In this document: positions 16,641-23,902 of the stretch, in pieces
Position numbering within the stretch: the stretch's first letter is position 1
How the letters are laid out: each line of letters starts with the position of its first letter
Assembly: GCA_021775835.1 (NCBI GenBank)
Contig: JAJFHC010000200.1
Location: 1-23,902 of the forward strand
Length of the DNA stretch: 23,902 bases
From: Hyphomicrobiales bacterium
Lineage (GTDB): Bacteria > Pseudomonadota > Alphaproteobacteria > Rhizobiales > JAJFHC01
Direction: 5' to 3'
Program-made: the position numbers and the translations under genes
The notes under the pieces: model-generated
What the model was told of the DNA's origin: nothing
Seen by the model: the letters and a program-made list of their open reading frames with translations, nothing else
Databases searched by the model: none

Positions 16641-17461
16641 GCATCCCGAAACCTGACAGTCTGGTGGGATTTGCCCGCGCAATCGTTTCGTCACGAGAAC
16701 CGCTGGAGAAAGCATCCTTGTCCCGTCACGCGGCCTCGCGCTGGCGGGAACGTTCACTGTCGAGCGGATTGCGTGCTGTTCGTTCCCCAATGCCCGACCG
16801 GCCGGGCCGGCCGGCGCACCCGGTTTTGCTGGCACCACGCGACATGCCAAAGCGCTCCTTGAAAGGCGCGCGCGGCCGCTTCGCAATGATACATGCCATC
16901 GCTCACATAGAACTGAACGCCGTTGATCTGACCTGGGATCTCATCGGGCGGTTTGCCCATGAGAAAATGCCGCAATCATTTCTGGACGACTGGGTACACG
17001 TCGGCGACGACGAAGCACGTCACTTTGGGCTGCTGAACGCAAGACTCAACCGACTTGGGGGGAAATACGGAGATCTGCCGGCACACGACGGTTTGTGGCA
17101 GGCGGCGCAGGATACGGGGCACAGCCTGCTTGCCCGCGTCGCAATCGTGCCCTTGGTCCTGGAAGCCAGGGGGCTTGACGTAACGCCGTCAATGATACAG
17201 AAATCGCGCGAATCTGGAGACGATGACACCGGTGACATCCTCGAGACGATATATCAGGATGAAAAACGACACGTCGCCTTCGGTGCAAAGTGGTTCCGAT
17301 TTCTGTGCGACCGAGAGGCCGTGGTGCCAGAACCGACGTTCCAAAAACTCGTTCGTAAGTACTTCAAAGGACAATTGAAACCGCCGTTTAACGATCGCGC
17401 GCGGTCAGAAGCGGGATTAACCCCAGGGTTCTACAAACCGCTATGTCACGCGTCACATTGA
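16637..17461 (+). CDS. DUF455 family ferritin-like protein
   Basis: A 274-residue protein of the DUF455 family, which has a ferritin-like helical fold. Likely di-iron ligands are E92 (HIELNAVDL), E126 and H129 (DDEARHF), E176 (LEARGLDVTP), and E209 and H212 (DEKRHVAFG). That is two carboxylate/histidine half-sites, similar to MiaE-type di-iron oxygenases. The reaction is unknown. The N-terminal 75 residues are Arg/Pro-rich and have no recognisable domain. The start is GTG 16637, overlapping the bcp stop by 4 bp. Placement with a peroxiredoxin suggests a redox or iron-linked job, but that is inference. Confidence 0.82.
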   Translation: MSIPKPDSLVGFARAIVSSREPLEKASLSRHAASRWRERSLSSGLRAVRSPMPDRPGRPAHPVLLAPRDMPKRSLKGARGRFAMIHAIAHIELNAVDLTWDLIGRFAHEKMPQSFLDDWVHVGDDEARHFGLLNARLNRLGGKYGDLPAHDGLWQAAQDTGHSLLARVAIVPLVLEARGLDVTPSMIQKSRESGDDDTGDILETIYQDEKRHVAFGAKWFRFLCDREAVVPEPTFQKLVRKYFKGQLKPPFNDRARSEAGLTPGFYKPLCHASH

Positions 17462-17490
17462 ATGGACACAATTTCGCCTGCATTCCCCTG

Positions 17491-17507
17491 TTAACCAATC
17501 GTTAACC
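17491..17507. promoter_or_regulatory. Consensus CtrA-binding box
   Basis: TTAACCAATCGTTAACC contains TTAA-N7-TTAAC, an exact match to the full binding site of the alphaproteobacterial cell-cycle regulator CtrA. It lies 75 bp before the start of the M23 peptidase gene. A possible -10 (TATGCT, 17519-17524) lies 11 bp downstream, so CtrA could activate or repress depending on the true promoter. The site is palindromic at the TTAAC level and no other full site was found in the window. Confidence 0.6.
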
Positions 17508-17581
17508 CTGTAGGCTGCTATGCTAGCACAGGGATTGGTGATCAAACAGATACGGACGCAGGACTTCCGAAAGGCTTGCTT

Positions 17582-18916
17582 GTGCCAGATAAAAATCGAA
17601 TTTCCCAAAAACTGTCAGCTTGGCTGATGCACGTTTTTCGTGAACGCCAGGTCTTCATGCGCAGTGACAACAATGTCCGTTACCTGACCTTGCGTCCCTG
17701 GATGCAGATGTCGGCGGTGGGTGTCTGTCTTGCGGCGGCCTTATGGATTGCCCTCGCCAGTGCCGATGTCGCGGTAAAGAAGCAGATCATTGCAGCAAAA
17801 GATCTGGACCGTGAACAAATGCAGGCGCTCTACGAGGAACACATTGTCCAACTTCAGGACAAGATCGACGACATCAAGGACCGCCTGATGCTCGATCAGG
17901 ACGCTTACCTGAAGCGGGTCAAAGAGGTGCAAACTCTGCAGGAACTGCTGGAGGAACGCCAAAATACTCTTGAGGTCATTCTAAAGAAAGGCTGGAAAGG
18001 CGCCGACAACGTCGCCAAGGACGCCACTGCCAAATCCGGCAAAGCGAAAAAACCAGCCAAGTCCACGTCAAACTGGTACGACGCCATCCTGCCCAAAACG
18101 GCATTCTGGCGCTCGGCCCCGAAAAGGACGGCCAAGGACGTCAGAGTTGGGACAAGCCGGCACTTTGCCTCCAAGGACGCGGCGACAGCACCAGTCGAAG
18201 AGCTGCATCAAAAGATTTCGGCACTTGATGAACGTCAGGGCGATTTTCTCAATTCGATCGAACAAGACCGAAAAGCTCGGGTTAAGCGAATAGAGAAGTC
18301 TTTTTCCAAGCTCGGACTGAGGCCCAAGAACATCATCAGTAAGTCCAAACAGAATTCCAGCGTGCTGGCCATAGGCGGCCCGTTCGTCAGCTTGAGTATG
18401 GATTCTCGTGAACGCAAGAAATCACTCAAGCAAATCAAACGCATCAATAAACATGTCGACAAACTGTTGGGCTATCAGGACGTTGTGCAAAGACTCCCAC
18501 TAATTCGCCCCCTGCCCGCGCGTTATCGGCTGACCAGTGGTTTTGGCACACGCAAAGACCCGTTTAAACGCAAACGGGCGATGCACCAGGGCATTGACTT
18601 TCGTGGTCCTACGGGAACGCCTGTTAAAGCGACGTCAAACGGTCGTGTCATACGAGCGGGACGTGTTGGCGGATATGGCAATCTTGTAGAGTTGCGTCAC
18701 AGCAACGGAATTACCACACGCTATGCACATCTCAGTCGAATCGATGTTAAGGTGGGGCAGAAGGTGTTGAAGCATCATCGAATTGGTCGTATAGGCAGTA
18801 CAGGCAGAAGTACAGGTCCCCATCTGCATTACGAAACACGGGTGTTCGGGCGCGCTATCGACCCAAGGCGCCTATGGCGAGTAGGTTCTAATGTTCTCAA
18901 AGAAAAAATCCAGTGA
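17582..18916 (+). CDS. Membrane-anchored M23 (LytM) family peptidoglycan endopeptidase
   Basis: A 444-residue bitopic protein: a cytoplasmic N-terminus of about 40 residues, a membrane segment (about 42-61), a coiled coil (about 70-135), a Lys/Ala-rich linker, and a C-terminal M23 domain (about 315-435). All zinc and active-site positions are present: HQGID (H335, D339), YAHL (H383) and HLHYE (H414, H416), so it should be an active endopeptidase cutting peptidoglycan cross-links. The layout and the partner gene match the LmdC/BacA pair described in Hyphomonas. GTG 17582 is chosen because AGG lies about 7 nt upstream; the alternatives are TTG 17576 (too close to the Shine-Dalgarno) and ATG 17627 or 17657. 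The 3' end overlaps the bactofilin gene by 26 bp. Confidence 0.88.
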   Translation: MPDKNRISQKLSAWLMHVFRERQVFMRSDNNVRYLTLRPWMQMSAVGVCLAAALWIALASADVAVKKQIIAAKDLDREQMQALYEEHIVQLQDKIDDIKDRLMLDQDAYLKRVKEVQTLQELLEERQNTLEVILKKGWKGADNVAKDATAKSGKAKKPAKSTSNWYDAILPKTAFWRSAPKRTAKDVRVGTSRHFASKDAATAPVEELHQKISALDERQGDFLNSIEQDRKARVKRIEKSFSKLGLRPKNIISKSKQNSSVLAIGGPFVSLSMDSRERKKSLKQIKRINKHVDKLLGYQDVVQRLPLIRPLPARYRLTSGFGTRKDPFKRKRAMHQGIDFRGPTGTPVKATSNGRVIRAGRVGGYGNLVELRHSNGITTRYAHLSRIDVKVGQKVLKHHRIGRIGSTGRSTGPHLHYETRVFGRAIDPRRLWRVGSNVLKEKIQ

Positions 18917-19514
18917 AGTATCCAGTGACGCCAAACACCAGGGAATGCCGTCTCTGGTCACGGCTGACGTAACGATTACCGGAAACGTCAGCGCCAAAGG
19001 CGAAATTCAGATCGATGGTATCGTCGAAGGCTCGGTAATCGCTGAGAAACTGGTTGTCGGCTCACATGCGACAATCAGAGGCGAGGTAACGGCAAAAGAT
19101 ATTACGATCAAGGGTCTGGTTGACGGACCGATCCGCGGCATTCAGGTTAAGCTGGACTCGGGGTGTAAAGTAACCGGGGATATAATCCACAGTGCCCTAG
19201 CGGTTGAAAACGGCGCGGAATTCGAAGGTACGATCCGCCGTTCTGATGACCCTATGGACGCGCCGAAAAGACTGGCCGCCCCTGAGGCTTCTGCCAAACC
19301 AGCGGCAAAGAAGCCCGCAAAACCGCGTGCATCCAAGGCCGCCAAAACAGCTTCCGAGAGTGCATCGACCGGGAAAGCCGGATCTGCAGCCACTCCGGTG
19401 GCCAGTGCTGCCGCCGCCGCCGCTGCCACGATGAATTCATCTGTCGAGGCACCGTCTCCTGACCAGCAGAGCGCCGGTTCCGATGGGGAAGAATCACCGA
19501 AGGCTGCGGAATAG
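18891..19514 (+). CDS. Bactofilin (polymer-forming cytoskeletal protein)
   Basis: A 207-residue bactofilin. The DUF583 beta-helix core (about 20-117) shows the repeating turns of the family, for example TGNVSAKGEIQIDGIVEGSV and GEVTAKDITIKGLVDG. Bactofilins polymerise without nucleotide and place cell-wall enzymes. The N-terminus (MFSKKKSS) is short and polar, consistent with membrane-binding peptides of some family members. The tail (about 121-207) is long, low-complexity and Ala/Lys/Pro/Ser-rich, including a run of alanines. The start lies inside the M23 gene (26-bp overlap), so the two are translated together. The name bacA is used in some species, but it clashes with undecaprenyl-diphosphatase, so no symbol is given. 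Confidence 0.93.
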   Translation: MFSKKKSSEVSSDAKHQGMPSLVTADVTITGNVSAKGEIQIDGIVEGSVIAEKLVVGSHATIRGEVTAKDITIKGLVDGPIRGIQVKLDSGCKVTGDIIHSALAVENGAEFEGTIRRSDDPMDAPKRLAAPEASAKPAAKKPAKPRASKAAKTASESASTGKAGSAATPVASAAAAAAATMNSSVEAPSPDQQSAGSDGEESPKAAE

Positions 19515-19521
19515 TCATATT

Positions 19522-19562
19522 TTCAGTAAGAATGCACCGACTTTCGCCGGGCGCTTACTGAA
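19522..19562. repeat. 9-bp inverted repeat at the bactofilin / prfB junction
   Basis: TTCAGTAAG (19522-19530) and CTTACTGAA (19554-19562) form a perfect 9-bp inverted repeat with a 23-nt interior. It spans the gap between the convergent bactofilin and prfB genes and includes the prfB stop codon. No T-tract follows on either side, so a factor-independent terminator is doubtful. It might protect 3' ends. Confidence 0.4.
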
Positions 19563-20686
19563 GATCGTCGACCTCTGCACCGTCGCTTCCCTTTACCCTT
19601 TGCGCCAACGCTGCTTCAATGAACATATCAAGGCTACCGTCCAGAACTGCGGAGGGATTTCCGCTTTCTATACCGGTGCGAAGATCCTTGACCATCTGAT
19701 AAGGCTGCAACACGTACGACCTGATCTGGTGTCCCCATCCGATTTCTGTTTTCTGGGCGGCTTCCGCCTGCGCTTCGTCTTCACGCCGCTGGAGTTCGGC
19801 TTCGTAGAGACGGGCCCTCAGCATCCCCCAGGCCGTGGCTCGGTTCTTATGCTGGGAACGCTCGTTCTGACACTGAACCACAATACCGGTCGGCTGGTGA
19901 GTAATCCGCACAGCACTGTCAGTCGTGTTGACATGCTGTCCGCCGGCGCCGCTGGCCCGGTAGGTGTCGATCCTGCAGTCACTTTCATTGATGTCGATTT
20001 CAATCGCATCGTCCACCTGGGGATAGACCCACACGGACGCAAAGGACGTGTGCCTGCGTGCATTGGAGTCGAATGGTGAAATGCGAACCAGTCGGTGGAC
20101 ACCCGACTCGGTCTTCAACCAGCCATAGGCATTTGTCCCCTTGATCAGCAAAGTTGCCGACTTCAGGCCGGCTTCTTCTCCGGCATTGGCCTCAATAACT
20201 TCCAGCTTGTACCCGCGTGCCTCGGCCCAACGGCTGTACATCCGGGTAAGCATCTCGGTCCAGTCCTGGCTCTCGGTACCACCAGCACCTGAGTGTATTT
20301 CCAGGTATGTGTCATTGGAATCAGCTTCACCGGAGAGCAACGTCTGTAATTCCTGCTTTGCCGCTTCCGTGCGCAACACCCTAATGGCGGATTCAGCTTC
20401 TGAGATTATGTCCTGATCATCCTCAAGCTCGCCAAGTTCGATCAGTTCGACATTCTCGTCAACGCCGCCCTCGAGGTTCTTGTAAACGGACATTGCGGAA
20501 TCGAGTTCCTGGCGCTGGCGCATGACCGCCTGAGCTCGTTCGGAATTGTTCCACAGATCGGGATCTTCTGCCTTGGCGTTCAGGTCATCCAGTCTTTGCT
20601 GAGCGGTATCCCAGTCAAAGATGCCTCCTCAGCAGCACGAGCGACTGCCTGATTTCATCAACGAGATTCTGAATTTCCGCTTTCAT
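19555..20686 (-). CDS. prfB: Peptide chain release factor 2, expressed by programmed +1 frameshift
   Basis: RF2 reads UGA and UAA stop codons and releases the finished peptide. The gene is in two frames: codons 1-23 (20686-20618), then an in-frame TGA at 20617-20615, then the main frame from GAC at 20616 to the TAA at 19555. The joined protein is 376 residues, the normal RF2 length. It has the anticodon-like SPF motif (203-205) and the catalytic GGQ motif (248-250). Low RF2 lets ribosomes slip at CTT-TGA and make more RF2, as in E. coli. The ATG at 20686 has AGGG about 5 nt upstream. It follows mrcA by 128 nt in the same direction and may share its transcript. Confidence 0.95.
20614..20629 (-). 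promoter_or_regulatory. prfB: prfB +1 frameshift signal
   Basis: AGGAGGCATCTTTGAC on the minus strand combines an internal Shine-Dalgarno (AGGAGG, 20629-20624), a 3-nt spacer and the slippery CTT-TGA-C. The spacing is the same as in E. coli prfB, and the Shine-Dalgarno is a perfect consensus. The frameshift occurs at codon 23, with TGA as codon 24. Confidence 0.93.
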
Positions 20687-20814
20687 GATGCCCTGATTCC
20701 CTTACAGCGAGCGCGGACCTTAGCCGCCCTTCATCCTTGTGTAAATGATCGCTTTGGCCGCGTTCCTGGGAAAAACGTGCCGGGAATGAAAGAGTGCTCC
20801 GCAAGGCGCAACGG

Positions 20815-23247
20815 TCAGTACAGACCACCGGTTCCCGACGTCAGCGTACCGGACGGTTCGATCGATTCCGTAAGTGTCTCACCGCCGATGACATAGATAT
20901 CTTCAGGCGGACTTTCACCGGGTTTGAAGGCTTCGAGAATAACCTTTTCATCGCCCAACTGGGCACGTTTGCCGGTAGTCGAGTTGATCGGTACAAAGTT
21001 GATCCCCGATGGCACCCGGAACGGAATGGCCGATTTGTCCTTGAGGGCCATCGTCATGAAGTCCCGAAAGACCGGTGCAGCCAGGTCACCGCCCGTTGAC
21101 TTTTTGCCCATGGGCTGCGGCTTGTCGAAACCGATATAGACACCTACAGCGAGATCAGGCGCGAAGCCCACGAACCAGGCATCCTTTTCATCGTTTGTCG
21201 TACCGGTTTTGCCGCCAAGCGGTTTGCCGACTGCCTTTACGACCTTCGCAGTGCCGCGTTCAACAACGCCTTCCAGCATACTGACAATCTGGTAAGCGGT
21301 GTGGGGGTTGGTTATCGGTGCCCGGTCGTCCGCCAATACCGGTTCGGGTTGTCCCTGCCAGGCATCCGCAGAACAATCGGTGCATTCACGCCCGTCGTGC
21401 TTGTAGATAGTCTTGCCGCGACGGTTCTGTATCCGGTCGATCAACGTTGGTTTGATCTCACGCCCACCGTTCACCAACATGCCGAACGCGGCCGTCATGC
21501 GAACGAGGCTGGTCTCCCCTGCCCCCAAAGACATGGACAGAACCTGGGGCATGTCGTCATAGATGCCAAACCGGCGGCCATACTCGGCGACCACGTCCAT
21601 ACCCATGTCCTGGGCCAGTTGAACCGTCATGACGTTTCTTGAGCGTTCGATCCCTATACGCAACGTGGACGGTCCGTAAAATCGCCCGCCATAGTTCTTG
21701 GGCCGCCAAGTCTTTCCGGACTTACCCTGTGCAATTTCGATCGGGGCGTCAACAATCACGCTCGATGGCGTGTAGCCATTGTCCAGCGCTGCGGCGTAGA
21801 CAAATGGCTTGAAAGATGAGCCCGGCTGGCGTTGGGCCTGGATGGCGCGATTAAACTGGCTCAGCGAGTAGCTGAACCCCCCGACCATGGCATGAACGCG
21901 GCCGGTATGCGGGTTCATTGCGACAATGGCACCGTCGACTCCAGGGATTTGCATAAGGCTCCATATGCCGGGTTTACCCGTCTTGGCCACGTAAACCACA
22001 TCACCAACATTCAGAACCTGTGAGACCTTGGTTATCTTCTTGTCGGGGTTGTCTGTCGGTGCCGCCCATTTTGCCTCCTCCAGCGGGATGAACCCTCCGG
22101 TCCGTTCCTTGACAATCGATCCATCTTCGAGCCTTGGCGGCTGGAGACCAATTTTGGCCCGATTATCGCCGACTTCGAGCACAACACTCAGTTTCCAATG
22201 GCCTATATCGCTGGGTCCCCTGATTTTCCCCAATGGCACACCCCAGTCGCCCTGCACATCGATAGTCTTGACAGGGCCACGCCATCCGTGGCGTCGGTCA
22301 TACCCTACCAGACCATCAACCAGCGCGCGGCGCGCCCAGATCTGCATCTGTGGGTCCAGGGTGGTGCGGATCGACAATCCGCCCTCGTAGAGTTTCTTTT
22401 CGCCATAGATCTCGAACGCTTGCCGGCGCACCTCCTCAGCAAAATACTCGGCTGCAAACAACTGCGCGCCGAACGGTCGGGGCCGGACCTCGAACTTGCT
22501 CGCTTGTGCTTTCTTTGCAACATCGGACTTGACGTAGCCGTTCGCGACCATCCGGTCGATAACCCAGTTGCGGCGCTCGACCGCTTTCTCGGGTGCCTTG
22601 AACGGATGGTAGTTGTTTGGCCCCTTGGGAAGGGCCGCCAGATAAGCAATTTCCTGAAGCGACAGTTCCGCCAGTGACTTTCCGAAGTAGTTCAACGAGG
22701 CCGCCGCGACCCCGTATGACCCCAATCCCAGATAAATTTCATTGAGATAAAGTTCCAGGATCTGATGCTTAGAATAGGCTTTCTCAATCTTGCCCGACAA
22801 AAGCGCTTCCTTGAGTTTCCGGTCAAATGTCCGTTCACTCGACAGAAGAAAGTTCTTTGCAACCTGTTGGGTGATCGTCGACGCCCCGACAAGCCGTTTT
22901 CCAGTCGAGAAATTCTTGAAGTTTGTGACAACCGCGCGCGCAACACCTTGCCAATCAACACCTGAATGCTGGTAGAAATTCTTGTCTTCGGCGGAGACAA
23001 ACGCGTTGATCAAGGGGGCCGGAATAGCATCTATCGGGATGTAAAGCCGCCGCTCCTTTGCGTACTCTGCCAGAAGCGCACCGTTGGCCGCATGGACCCG
23101 GGTCATCACGGAGGGTTCATAGTTGGCCAACTGCTCATAATCCGGCAGGTCTTTTGAGGCGTCCCAAATGACATACACAGTGGCAATGACAACCCCCATG
23201 CCAAGGATTGTGCCAGCTGCAAATAGATATCCCAGGAAACGAAGCAT
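20815..23247 (-). CDS. mrcA: Penicillin-binding protein 1A, bifunctional glycosyltransferase/transpeptidase
   Basis: An 810-residue class A PBP that polymerises and cross-links peptidoglycan. It has an N-terminal membrane anchor (about 4-28). The GT51 domain has catalytic E87 in VSAEDKNFYQHSGVD and then STITQQVAKNFLL. An OB-like insert lies at about 320-425. The transpeptidase domain has SxxK (SSFK, 477-480), SxN (SRN, 535-537) and KTG (679-681). CTDCS (about 621-625) gives two closely spaced cysteines before the KTG region. The ATG at 23247 has AAAGG upstream; the frame also opens from a TTG at 23292. It lies between the amidase and prfB on the same strand. Confidence 0.95.
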   Translation of the reverse strand: MLRFLGYLFAAGTILGMGVVIATVYVIWDASKDLPDYEQLANYEPSVMTRVHAANGALLAEYAKERRLYIPIDAIPAPLINAFVSAEDKNFYQHSGVDWQGVARAVVTNFKNFSTGKRLVGASTITQQVAKNFLLSSERTFDRKLKEALLSGKIEKAYSKHQILELYLNEIYLGLGSYGVAAASLNYFGKSLAELSLQEIAYLAALPKGPNNYHPFKAPEKAVERRNWVIDRMVANGYVKSDVAKKAQASKFEVRPRPFGAQLFAAEYFAEEVRRQAFEIYGEKKLYEGGLSIRTTLDPQMQIWARRALVDGLVGYDRRHGWRGPVKTIDVQGDWGVPLGKIRGPSDIGHWKLSVVLEVGDNRAKIGLQPPRLEDGSIVKERTGGFIPLEEAKWAAPTDNPDKKITKVSQVLNVGDVVYVAKTGKPGIWSLMQIPGVDGAIVAMNPHTGRVHAMVGGFSYSLSQFNRAIQAQRQPGSSFKPFVYAAALDNGYTPSSVIVDAPIEIAQGKSGKTWRPKNYGGRFYGPSTLRIGIERSRNVMTVQLAQDMGMDVVAEYGRRFGIYDDMPQVLSMSLGAGETSLVRMTAAFGMLVNGGREIKPTLIDRIQNRRGKTIYKHDGRECTDCSADAWQGQPEPVLADDRAPITNPHTAYQIVSMLEGVVERGTAKVVKAVGKPLGGKTGTTNDEKDAWFVGFAPDLAVGVYIGFDKPQPMGKKSTGGDLAAPVFRDFMTMALKDKSAIPFRVPSGINFVPINSTTGKRAQLGDEKVILEAFKPGESPPEDIYVIGGETLTESIEPSGTLTSGTGGLY

Positions 23248-23518
23248 CAAAAAACCTTTGAAAACATTTGTGGAATCACTCGGCCGGAGCAAGCCAGTCC
23301 AAATCGGTCAATTCAAGCCGCGCCCAACCAGCATGGTTTCCACATCATATAATGTTTGCCACCACGATGCACTGCGAACATGTGATCCTGCAAAAAACCG
23401 GAATCCGTGGACATGGGCCTGCCAGCGGTAACACGAACAGGTATCGGCGTCCATAGAGCCGCAAATTGTGGCTAACGCGGGGCGACACACAGTGAGTCCG
23501 TAACGCAAATGGGCAGTC
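23248..23518. other. Intergenic region between the amidase and mrcA
   Basis: About 271 bp without a credible gene. It should hold the mrcA promoter. On the minus strand TATGAT near 23355-23350 resembles a -10 element, but no matching -35 is seen; the TTGACC near 23311-23306 has no -10 at the right distance. No strong terminator follows the amidase gene, so read-through into mrcA is possible. Confidence 0.4.
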
Positions 23519-23902
23519 TTACTGGCCTTGCGCAACGCGTGACTTGAAATACCGGCCGATTGCCAGGACCATGGCGTCCGCTGTCTTCCTGCGCCAGGAC
23601 TGTGTGGTCAAAAGCTTCTCGTCGTGACGGTTCGACAGATAGCCCAGTTCCAGAAGAACGGAGGGCACGTCCGGTGCCTTGAGCACACGGAATCCAGCGA
23701 ATCGGTGAGGCCGCTTGGTCATCCGAACCTTCGGCTTGAGACTCTTGACCACGGCTTTGGCAAATCGCACGGAGTGATTCTTGGTTTCGCGTTGGGCCAA
23801 GTCGATCAGAATGCCGGTCACATCGTCATTTTTACCACCCAGATCAACCCCGGCTATGATGTCGGACCGGTTTTCTTTGCTGGCCAGGGCCTCGGCTTCC
23901 TT
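23519..23902 (-). CDS. N-acetylmuramoyl-L-alanine amidase (Amidase_3), partial
   Basis: The C-terminal 127 residues of an Amidase_3 enzyme; the 5' part is beyond the window edge. The frame is open to position 23902, beginning with KEAEALASKENRSDIIAGVD. It continues with the family hallmark ILIDLAQRETKNHSVRFAK and the catalytic Glu block PSVLLELGYLSN. These zinc enzymes cut the bond between MurNAc and the stem peptide, often during cell division (AmiC type). The order amidase, mrcA, prfB on one strand is common in Hyphomicrobiales. The missing N-terminus should hold an AMIN domain and signal peptide; this cannot be seen here. Confidence 0.9.
   Translation of the reverse strand, partial: KEAEALASKENRSDIIAGVDLGGKNDDVTGILIDLAQRETKNHSVRFAKAVVKSLKPKVRMTKRPHRFAGFRVLKAPDVPSVLLELGYLSNRHDEKLLTTQSWRRKTADAMVLAIGRYFKSRVAQGQ

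Noticed and set aside
20524..20686. Apparent early stop in prfB suggesting a pseudogene or late start
   Set aside because: The TGA sits in a complete frameshift signal, and the joined protein has normal RF2 length and motifs.
23348..23353. Perfect TATAAT on the plus strand
   Set aside because: There is no -35 at the right distance and no plus-strand gene downstream.
23308..23535. Possible 75-codon minus-strand gene between the amidase and mrcA
   Set aside because: It has no recognisable motif, no clear Shine-Dalgarno and unusual Cys/Trp/His content. It overlaps the amidase end in another frame.
1..23902. Search for tRNA or rRNA genes, insertion sequences, CRISPR arrays, prophage or defence genes
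   Set aside because: I saw no such structures by eye. Gene order and content look like ordinary chromosomal core.

Overview
The window looks like chromosomal core DNA of an alphaproteobacterium, most likely of the order Hyphomicrobiales (Rhizobiales). Three things point there: the gene content and order, a consensus CtrA box, and a SUF cluster led by an IscR-type regulator with a TGA-N9-TCA operator. I saw no mobile element, tRNA, rRNA or CRISPR array. Nearly every gene belongs to a known family, so the second-look items are mainly regulatory signals and unusual residues.

Layout. Positions 53-1129 (+) encode a GGDEF diguanylate cyclase. Positions 8986 down to 1190 (-) form one tight operon of about 7.8 kb for Fe-S cluster assembly: iscR, an IscS/NifS-type cysteine desulfurase, sufB, sufC, sufD, sufS, sufT, sufA and a TfoX-domain gene. 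A promoter overlapped by an Rrf2-type palindrome lies 5' of iscR at 9175-9204. Positions 9347-10000 (+) encode an alpha/beta hydrolase that ends convergently with anmK (-). anmK is divergent from tyrS (+). tyrS in turn converges on a giant AsmA/YhdP-like envelope protein (-). Positions 16164-17461 (+) hold a Bcp-type peroxiredoxin translationally coupled to a DUF455 ferritin-like protein. Positions 17582-19514 (+) hold an M23 endopeptidase whose gene overlaps a bactofilin gene, with a CtrA box upstream. The window ends on the minus strand with a partial N-acetylmuramoyl-L-alanine amidase, mrcA (PBP1A) and prfB (RF2). prfB carries a programmed +1 frameshift.

How the parts fit. The SUF operon is a self-contained Fe-S assembly unit: two sulfur donors, the SufBCD scaffold, the A-type carrier SufA and SufT. 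Its first gene encodes a regulator likely to sense Fe-S status and act at the operator. The right half is rich in cell-envelope functions: AnmK for muropeptide recycling, the AsmA-like protein, the M23/bactofilin pair for localised wall remodelling, PBP1A for peptidoglycan synthesis, and the amidase for wall cleavage. The CtrA box suggests that the M23/bactofilin pair is tied to the cell cycle.

Limits. Start codons for several genes (the diguanylate cyclase, the desulfurase after iscR, the AsmA-like protein and the M23 peptidase) are judged from Shine-Dalgarno spacing only. Promoters and operators are consensus matches, not measured sites.
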